Assembly (NCBI GenBank): GCA_964036045.1
Contig: OZ038382.1
Span: 150,548,961 to 150,612,960, forward strand
Length of the DNA: 64,000 bases
Direction: 5' to 3'
DNA from: Eutreptiella sp. 'Long Island Sound 2002'
Lineage: Eukaryota > Euglenozoa > Euglenophyceae > Eutreptiales > Eutreptiaceae
Shown here: positions 56,134-64,000 of the stretch, piece after piece
Position numbering within the stretch: position 1 is the stretch's first letter
Layout: every line of letters starts with the position of its first letter
Notes under the pieces: generated by a model
Seen by the model: the letters and a program-made list of their open reading frames with translations, nothing else
Told to the model about the DNA's origin: nothing
Databases searched by the model: none
Program-made: the position numbers and the translations under genes

Positions 56134-56328
56134 GTGGACGGCATGCTACCCCAAGGCACCAGGCCTGGATTCTCCACCACCCTCTTTGCGTTTGCTGGAA
56201 TGCTGTGCGCCATCGCAGCTTTGCTTGGGATTTCTTCGGGGACAGGATGGTCGGGCCCCACATGTGTTTGCCGAATGATCCTGTCTCTGACGAATGCGTT
56301 CAAGACATGCAGTCTCACTCACTGCTGA
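56134..56328 (+). CDS. Possible second membrane-helix exon
   Basis: TRPGFSTTLFAFAGMLCAIA and ALLGISSGTG form a second hydrophobic helix, directly after the first. It could be part of the same gene. Splice borders not defined. Confidence 0.3.
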   Translation: MDGMLPQGTRPGFSTTLFAFAGMLCAIAALLGISSGTGWSGPTCVCRMILSLTNAFKTCSLTHC

Positions 56329-56599
56329 ATCACATTCGGGAGGAAGTTCCCGTGGCAAGTTGGTCAGGGTTCAATTTGACGATGAGATTTCAAAATGCGG
56401 AGGGTAACTCCCTCCACACCTCCTTGTTAAAAAAAAGCCATGTCCCCTTGTCTTTCAGCCAAGAAAAGATTTCGAGTTTTTCTTTGGGATGTTTGATTTC
56501 CTCATGTTTTCGGCGTTTTCCTTGGGTCCATGCGCGAAGAGGGTTTTCCATCCCCATTTCCCTGATCTTTGTTTGACATCTTGATGCGACAGTTACCAG

Positions 56600-56887
56600 G
56601 CAGGTCTCAGAGCAGCTGCCAAACTGGTTGCAGACCCCCTGGCAGCTACCTCACCGCCGCCTGAAGCCTTTGGGGTGTTCACCACAGGCATTTTCCCGGG
56701 TGTGAGCCTGCGACTGCAGTGGACATGTGCTGTGGGGCAGGGTCCAGCTGCAGGGTGCAGCGTCCAGGTCCGCGATGTGGACCGCTGTGCAGGAGCCCCT
56801 GCTGCCGATCCTTGCAGCCCAGCCTCCCCTCCCGAATGCTTGGGCGAGAGGAGCTTCAGGAGCACTCTAGAAGTCACTGTGCGATAG
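56600..56887 (+). CDS. Membrane or secreted protein gene, last exon
   Basis: Acceptor AGTTACCAG at 56591-56599; 96 codons including TAG (56885-56887). The peptide (AGLRAAAKLVADPLAA; FGVFTTGIFPGVSLRLQW; SVQVRDVDRCAGAPAADPC) has six Cys and an alternating beta pattern, consistent with an extracellular domain. No family recognised. Linked to the exons above only by proximity and strand. Confidence 0.45.
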   Translation, partial: AGLRAAAKLVADPLAATSPPPEAFGVFTTGIFPGVSLRLQWTCAVGQGPAAGCSVQVRDVDRCAGAPAADPCSPASPPECLGERSFRSTLEVTVR

Positions 56888-58607
56888 GGTTGATTCTTCG
56901 ATGTTTTGGTGCTACGTTCCAAGTAAATTCCGTTTAATGACCTGCAAATATTGACCTTGCACCCTCCCCCACATCAGATGCGCGAGGGCTCGTCTAAAAA
57001 GCAAACAAGAAAAAAAGGCATGGTAGGGCTTTATTAGAACAAAGTGCCAAGTAGACACACGGGGACTCCCCACGGCACAGCAAAAGGGTCTTAATTAGGT
57101 GATGATCTCGCCCTGCGGCCGTTGTTGCGGTTGGTTGTCGCGTACGGTGTCCGCACTGGTTGCAGAGCTGGCACAAGCACGGTGCGCTATGTCCGGCAGT
57201 GGGCATGCATTGGCGGCGTGGGATTCCCTACGATGGAACTGAAATGGATGGGTGTTTGCCGCGCAATCTGTGGCATATGCCATGAGTGTGCTGGTTCCCA
57301 ATCGGCCATTTCGGCTCCGGGGCAGTTTCTAGCTGCAAAACTGTCAGTGCAATAGTTGTAGTTGTTCTCAGGTGCCCGCTGTTTTGTCAGAGCTTTTATT
57401 TCTGGGGTATTGTACCAGAGGTTGAGTACATACGGCGTCGGTGATGATGTAGTGGTGATGCCCAGAACCTCGCCACGGGGGTCAGCTGTAGTTTGTGGGT
57501 TGTTGAGTTCAGTCTGACTCTCCGCTGTTCTGCTTGGAAGTTGCTGGTGCTCTTGCTGCGCTCTTTTCTTGCTCCGCAGTTCATCTCAGTATTTTTCTCT
57601 ACCTCGTGACACCTCTTGTTGGTTCAGTCCATGGCAAATCAGTTGCACACACACACACACATACACAAACCTGGTGCACACAGCCGTGCGAGCGTAGTGC
57701 GTAACGGCTCTTTCTGGCGGTGGGATATCTCCACGTGCACTCCTCAGTGAGTCATGTGTACACGACTGCAGCCCCCCCCCAACACACGCATGAGTGGTGT
57801 CGCGGCCCTGTATTTGCCACATTGTGGCGACAACAGTATTACGCAGCCCTGTCGTTTTTGACAGTTCAGCAGCCTTTGTACATACTGGGCCCTCCTTGCT
57901 GGCGACACACTTGGCAGTGTGCACACATACATGCATGCTGGCGCGCGCGCAAGGCTGTATCTTTTGTGTTGGTCCATACATACATCCATCTGAAGAAATG
58001 ATGCAAAGCAATGTGGGACGAAAACTGAATATGGTAGTGAACGTGGATGCAATCAAACGCAAGTCACCAGAAGTGTTACCCACACCTGCCAGATCAGGCA
58101 ATTCAAGTACCTCTCTCGCAAGTAATTTGTTAGCACGGTAATGGGATTATCCCACGCAGTTTCTCTGGCTACGCAGCCGAGTCTTCTTGGTATGCTCCCA
58201 AAACAGTCGACAGAGGTTATGCCTTGGTTCTCCGGCACATGTGCGAGCCTAGGGTGATCATTTTACAGGTGATTGAAACGGTGGAGGATGAAGTGACTGC
58301 ACCTGGTACTCCGGTGGGGTAGGCAGCAGTCAATCCTTTCCTGCTTCTACGGTGCAATATTTACGGCTAGGTCGGTGCTTGCAGCGAGACAGGCATGCTG
58401 TCCAGGACGTTGCTGCTTATATACACTTGTGCGCACAGTTCTCCTGCAACAGAGGCAATCCACCCTTTGGATTTCATGGTGAGCGTCAACCATTGCGACA
58501 ACAGAGTTGTGTATGTTGCATCCTGGAGACAGCCTGCTAATTTCCAGCTGCAAACAGGGGCAAAAACAGAGCACATCAATCCGTCACGTGGTATTCCACG
58601 CAGAGGG

Positions 58608-58852
58608 GGGATACCCAGTGATGTATTAGAACGGCCGTACACCGTAGGAGGAGGGGGGGTCCCCCCCCCCCCCCCCATGGACCCCCCTCCTCTCCCTCCA
58701 ATGTTTGAGGCTGACAGCCAAAATTTTGCTTCGGCGCCTTCGGCGCCAAGAGGATTTAAGCTTAAAAATTTTTAGGGGGACCCTAGGAGGAGGGGGGTCC
58801 CAGCCAACCCCCAACCCCCCTCCCCCCCTTCTAATACATCCCTGGGGATACC
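58608..58852. mobile_element. MITE-like insertion, 245 bp
   Basis: Inverted ends: 58608-58631 and 58829-58852, about 24 bp with three differences (GGGATACCCAGTGATG against its inverse). The interior has inverted GGAGGAGGGGGGTCCC-type stretches and a CGGCGCCTTCGGCGCC palindrome. No coding capacity. It interrupts a plus-strand frame that reads INPSRGIPR up to the insertion. Confidence 0.6.
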
Positions 58853-61241
58853 GTCATGTTGCATGCGAAATGCATGGATATCTGGGGCGCGTGCCCCTGT
58901 AGCACACGTATGGACACGGGTGTTGGGAACTGACGTGATGAGTCGATCAGTGGTGTGGCTTCCCTAAAATTGACATCGGGTTGCCAACACGCACACACGC
59001 ACACACACACACATGCTGGTTCACACGCACGCTTTCTTTCTGTTTTTTCCCCCCTTTTGCACCAACATCGGAAATATTGTTCCCTAGGACCCTAACCTGA
59101 GAAGCGAGTTTGCAGTGAACATGATTCGTGCTATCCTCACATCGTCACACATTCAGGCACGCGCGCACACGCATCAACCAAATCATTTGCACATGGGTAT
59201 CGTGTTGATGTGAGAAATGGTGAGCGGCTCATATGCTCTGCAGTTATGCATTCGTCGCACAGAAATCTGCGGTGTGCACCCAGGCAAGGCCACGCAATTG
59301 GCCAGATGTCCACAGAAAAAGAGTGGGTCGGCAGATGGCATTTGGCACGCGCGCGCACACACCCGAGCACGCATGTGGCTACGTGCGACTTGATCTGAAA
59401 ACATATTATCAACCGTTCATCGTCAGGAATGCACTGAGTGTGCATCTCAGAGGGGACGAGCAGGGTTGACCACGAATCTTGCAGTCCAAGGGGACCCGGC
59501 ACAGACAAACAATGGTATTTCTGTTGACAACGAAAAATGCTGCTGTCCTCCGCCAACAGAACAATTTGCCACGCATATTTGTTGCGGCTAGGGGATCGCG
59601 CGGGGGCGGGGGGTGGATTGGTAGTCTTTTTGTGCCGAAGGATTGAGGAAGCCACAGGTTTGCAAAGTTACATGGCACCAGCTGGCCCGTAGCCCTAAGG
59701 TTGGGCTCAGTTACTCTCTCGCTCCTCGCTCTCGCTGTCAGTCTTTCTCAGTCTGTTTTTTCGCTCTCTCCTTCTCTCCCTCTTCCCGGGAATCTCTCTC
59801 TCTCAGTCCGAGGAGCCACCAGCTGTGCCTGACTCGTCCTGGTATCTTGAGATTTTTAAGCAGCTGCCTGAGCTGCCGTGGTTGGGCTAAAGGGGGGACA
59901 TCGAATGAACCAAACAGCACCAAAATGAAAAAAAAAAGCACAGATATGCCAAAGGGAAAAAAAAACAGAAAACCGTTGGCTGAGCGGCATCCTTTGTGTG
60001 GGCCACCAACCAAAAACCTAGCAAGAGGGCGCAATTTGCCCTCCACTCTTTCGAGGAACGCTTGCATCTAAGTTTGGTCTACAGTGCGATGGTAAGGCGC
60101 ATGCTCCCACAGTTGCATTGCATAAACATGGCAGCGGTTACACTGCAGCCCAATTGAGCCGGGTGGTGAAACCAAAATCATGTCGGATGGAACCATTTGG
60201 CTTGTGGCATTCATCGTTGGTGAATGCTTGATGACGGCCAGGCAAAGCCCTGCAATGCCTCGCTGCTCGGACAACAGGCAACAATGTCCAATTTCGGAAA
60301 GACCGCTGGAGTCAGCACTTGGAATTTAGGATCCGTATTCTTGGGTTCTTACAGCGTCATTATGGCTTGCATCGGGGGCATTCTGATTTGTTTTCAGTTT
60401 TCTCTCCTGACGCACTGTTGCCATGACCTTTCTACGAAGAATTAAACTCTTCCTGGCCCTGCATCAGTGTCCCACTCTGCCCTCTGGTCCCCGTCTGCAG
60501 GGTGGAAGCATACCGACCATGGTGCAGGCGCAGATGTTGTGCCCATCGAAGCTGTTCGCTTTGCCCGTGCCTTCGCGCTTGCAAGCAGCCTAAAACAATT
60601 GCCAGACATGCCATGTCAGTACCATTTGCCATCCCACCCTTCTCCTCGTCTGCATCTCTCTTTTTAGTCCGAGGGAACAATTGTGGTGGGTTTCTGATGC
60701 GCGGGTGGTTTTCAGGATCTGCCGTGAAGGCATGGAGCGTGCACCTTTCCAGCTGAGCAACACCACGCCACCGCTGGGCACGCAACAGTGGTCATTTTGT
60801 TCGCATCAGACAGATCAGGGAGAAGTTCACAGCTGATCGACAAAGGAAGCGCAAGGATTTTTTGGTTGTTTCCATTCGGGACAGCCCCGGCGTTTCCAGG
60901 AAGCTGTTTCTTTCACCCCTTTTCCCTGTGGCTTCATGTTCTCTGCACTGCAGACCACGTTCCATGTAAGACTCCACAGTGCTTTTCCACCCAGATCTTC
61001 CCCCCCCCCCCCTCCCCCTCTTTACAATCTCTTGCTGTTGGTTGTTTTCAGGTTTGTTTTTTTTTCTTCAGCCTGAAAACACGCTGTTAGTTGCCTGCAT
61101 GCCCTCTCAAACCCCCATTTTGTTGTGGGATTTGTCCTCCATCCCCATCCCCATCCACATTTTGTGTGTGTTTGGGTACGTGCACTGACACACGCTGATT
61201 CTACAGCTGGCAAGTGTATGTGAGTGTTCTGTGGGAATGCC

Positions 61242-61276
61242 ATGCACGCAGTGCGCACGCAGTGCGCACGCAGTGC
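61242..61276. repeat. 11-bp tandem repeat (GCACGCAGTGC), tract 1
   Basis: Three units. The same unit recurs at 61876-61932; the two tracts flank the ambiguous open region at 61411-61830. Confidence 0.85.
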
Positions 61277-61410
61277 AAAGTTTTGGATGTCGGCAAATAC
61301 TCGAACCCTAGTTTTGGCTCCTTTTCACAAGTTTTTGGTTCCGTACCAGGGTTTTTTTGGCTTCCCAAGCATTTAGGATGTGGCATATTTGAATTGTCAA
61401 CCATTTCCCC

Positions 61411-61830
61411 CTAGAAGAGGCCCATTGACAAAGTGTACACAGTCGACACGACCCGGATCTCGACGTCGTCATTTTCGACACTGCAGCGAGCCTCGTATCC
61501 GTAGAGGCGGTTCGATTCGCCCTGCAGAGTACTCTTCCGGACAGATAGTACGTGCACCAAAACCTTGGTCGACTTCAAGGTGATTCTCGAACCGAGATGC
61601 TCAAGATCATCGATCGGTATGGCCACGTCCACAACTGCAAAGAAGTCCACGTGGTCATCGTCGCTCGAAGGCTCTCGATCGCCGATACTCGATGGTGGCG
61701 AGTCGACACCAGGACCGGACAGTTCTTCTTCGACGATGCTGTTGGTTATAACTACAACCACAAGTATCGATGGACACCTGGCCAACCCTATGGTATTGAC
61801 ACCTTTCAGTCTTCCCCCTAGTGAACAGGT
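61411..61830. other. Ambiguous coding region, open on both strands
   Basis: Long natural-looking frames exist on both strands: plus (KVYTVDTTRISTSSF and, in another frame, RYGHVHNCKEVHVVIVARR) and minus (PSSDDDHVDFFAVVDVAIPI). Base composition (many TCGA/TCGAC words) differs from the surroundings. I cannot choose a strand; no domain recognised. Confidence 0.3.
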
Positions 61831-61875
61831 GACAGGTATTCTTGGGTGAGTATCCTAGCCTCTGCGTGCACAATA

Positions 61876-61932
61876 TGCACGCAGTGCGCACGCAGTGCGC
61901 ACGCAGTGCACACGCAGTGCGCACGCAGTGCA
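61876..61932. repeat. 11-bp tandem repeat (GCACGCAGTGC), tract 2
   Basis: Five units, slightly interrupted by one CACACGCAGTGC unit. Confidence 0.85.
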
Positions 61933-64000
61933 AACACTTAGCCTGTGTTTCATCAGTATGAGTACACTGGCTATCTATTTATGGTATTTCTCACTGTGGC
62001 AGTTGTAGTTTGGATGGTTGATTGTTTGTGTTAATGATCCCTGTTCTCCCATCCAAGGAAGCATTTACCAGAGGATTCTATTTTGTTTCAATGCCTGCTC
62101 ACCGGTCTCATGTCTAGAGAGGGTAGCATTGATTTTTCCCTAGACCTTGTGGACAATTTGTTACAACGCTCTTTTCAAGCCCCACTCCACCTTTTTCAAG
62201 GATCATTGTCCCAGCCTCTCACATGTTGTCCAATAACAAGGCAACATTGCGGATCCTCGGCAGCCTGTGTGCTACGTTGCGCTACGTTGTGCAGTGCATG
62301 TGGCAAGGCATTGTGTGGTGCATTGCAATGGTTTCTCTGATCTGCTACCACAGTCAACCGTGGGATCATCGTAGAACTGGACAGCTCTGAACCTTGATCC
62401 CGAGAAGTATCTCGATCACCATACTGCGATCAGGCTACGCCAGCTCATCTTGGTCTGCCCACCCCCCCAAAAACAATTAGTTGGCTTTCAGGTGCCTCAG
62501 ACATAGCCAATATCAGTCTCAGCTGGTTTGCTTTTATTGTGCAGCTGTCAAAGCGCAACCATAATTCCCCAATTTGTTTGTGCCAGGTTAATGTTTGCTC
62601 ATACACAGATTGAGATTTCTGTGGTGTGGTTTAGGTGCCAGCAGGTGCCAGCAGTCTTTTGAAGCAATGCCATTGGATGCATCTTGTTGACAATGCCATC
62701 CACCAGTGGTTCCTGTGCACGGCCCCATCACATTTTGCTGGCAATTTTTTTATGATATTTGGCATCTCCTGGTTTGTGTTGTCTGCAGGAGCTGGGGAGA
62801 AGTAATATTTTGTGAACAGGCACAGAGGACCAGAAAATGGCTGGGGATGGCTGGAAAATAGGACTGGCTGGTGATTTGGAGCCAAAAGCAGATTATTCAA
62901 CCCATTTCCTAATTTTATTACAGATCCACATACTAATGATGTGTGAATTCTGCAGTGAATGCTGCACAGCACTTACCTCAAAACTGGAAGATGCACAAAA
63001 CAAAAATGGCTGCAAATTGGAAGTGTGAAAAGTTAACTTGAATGTGCTGCGAGGTTTTGCATGAAATGATAAGGGATGCACCAGAGGTGTGGCACGCCAG
63101 GAATAGTCCACCGCCCCAAAACACCACAACCCACGGAGAGACAAAACCACCAATCAACAGCTATAGGTGTATGGACGCATGTGCGACTGATGAAGGATTT
63201 GCTGAGCAAAGGTTAAGGGAGGATAGTGCCTCCACAATAGGTGTGATTGTGGATTTTGGATGTTGGTGTTTGAAGTGAACAAGTCATGGCCCACGTTTTC
63301 ACATCAAATGTGGGTAGTTTCATTTTGACTGCCAATGTGGTGCTCATGTGCTTGAGGATTAGTGCCCATTCGCAAACAGATTACCAATTCACGAGTGGTG
63401 GTTTTTTTGAAATTATTAAATGTCAATCAATAAGAATACCACAGGCATGTGTTTTGTTTTGCACATTGTTGTTTTCATAGGTTTGTGATTTGCACTTTCA
63501 TTTGCTTTCATCTGCCATTGTTTTGTTTATTTCCGTCAAAAGAACAAAGTCTGAACCAAAGGGGGACTAGTGGGAGCCAATAGATGATGGGGCATACCAC
63601 GAAGTAATTGGGTATCAAAAATAAATAGACAGAGAGCAACAGAGAACAATGGGACCGGAGAGTGGAAAGATCTCTCTTAAATGAGTTGGTTGTGCAAGTA
63701 GGCAAATGAAAAGTGGTGGTGGTGGGAGAAGGGAGAAGGACGTAAGTGGACATGGAAAAAAAATGGACATGGAACAGAAAAGAAACAGCATTATGTCAAA
63801 GGAAGCTAATAGGAAGCAAAACAAAAGAAACAAGGAAAGTAAAAAAGCAAATCAAGGTTTGAAAATCATGACAAAGGACGGTGCACATTGTGAGTGCTGT
63901 AACGCGAATGTAGATGGATGGAAGCAAAGGGTGAGAGAAAACAAATTAGCGCGGAACAAAAGAAACCCGAGGTTCCAACTCAAAACAAGGCGCAAATAGG

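Larger units (their letters stand above)
56890..64000. other. Gene-poor or unresolved region with microsatellites
   Basis: Possible plus-strand exons: 58003-58140 (GRKLNMVVNVDAIKRKSP after a CTGAAG acceptor), 58470-58600 (SVNHCDNRVVYVASWRQPAN), 60280-60445 (SVFLGSYSVIMACIGGILI, a membrane helix) and 62837-63028. None could be joined in phase or assigned a domain. (AC)n tracts occur at 57644-57664 and 58985-59015. The last 300 bases (63700-64000) are A-rich and Lys-coding. Confidence 0.3.

Overview
The window is nuclear DNA of an unidentified, intron-bearing eukaryote, most plausibly a unicellular alga or other protist. The support is: spliceosomal GT-AG introns with phase-consistent joins (non-canonical poly(A) polymerase gene at 52.5-55.5 kb, Gln-rich gene at 14.6-18.7 kb, phosphatase-like gene at 25.6-26.1 kb), SET, PHD and TRF4-type eukaryotic domains, interstitial TTAGGG/CTAGGG-like repeats, long homopolymer G/C runs, and many degraded mobile elements. 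No bacterial operon logic, Shine-Dalgarno sites or CRISPR were seen. The species cannot be named from the sequence.

Layout. 0-10 kb: mostly low-complexity or unrecognised DNA, with a SET-domain exon (3.0-3.2 kb, minus), a 1.1-kb G-rich/telomere-like block bounded by a 74-bp direct repeat (4.5-5.6 kb), a broken reverse transcriptase/RNase H element (5.7-7.5 kb, minus) and a Harbinger-type transposase fragment between two identical 25-bp GC-rich motifs (9.2-9.9 kb). 10-19 kb: weak candidate exons, then a well-supported Gln-rich gene on the minus strand including a 30-nt intron. 19-25 kb: dispersed G-rich/telomere-like repeats and two tRNA-like sequences. 25.6-26.1 kb: two exons of a dual-specificity phosphatase-like protein whose catalytic Cys is Ser.

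26.6-44.4 kb is the most striking region. An essentially complete 6,574-bp DNA transposon (copy A, 35,232-41,805) has perfect 28-bp terminal inverted repeats. It sits inside another element's reverse transcriptase-like reading frame. Removing it with one copy of a 2-bp target duplication rejoins that frame exactly. Two damaged relatives (B and C) lie at 26.6-32.1 kb. The transposon encodes, on one strand and across introns, a 2OG-Fe(II) oxygenase-like domain (His-Arg-Asp ... His), a Cys-rich knuckle, a coiled coil, a second oxygenase-like domain behind a TGA conserved in two copies, and a separate transposase-like protein. Its non-coding parts carry CpG-rich palindromic arrays of CGCGATAAC/GTTATCGCG with CTAGTTAGAGC spacers. 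A mobile element carrying putative nucleic-acid (methylcytosine-type) oxygenases together with CpG-rich arrays is the best candidate here for an undescribed system; the enzymatic role is inference.

44-52 kb: unrecognised DNA with a PHD-finger reading frame that needs a frameshift, large palindromic foldback repeats, and an element-like segment with 35-bp inverted repeats (50.4-51.7 kb). 52.5-64 kb: plus-strand host genes. These are a four-exon TRF4/PAPD5-type nucleotidyltransferase, exons of a probable membrane protein, and further candidate exons mixed with microsatellites and a 245-bp MITE-like insertion.
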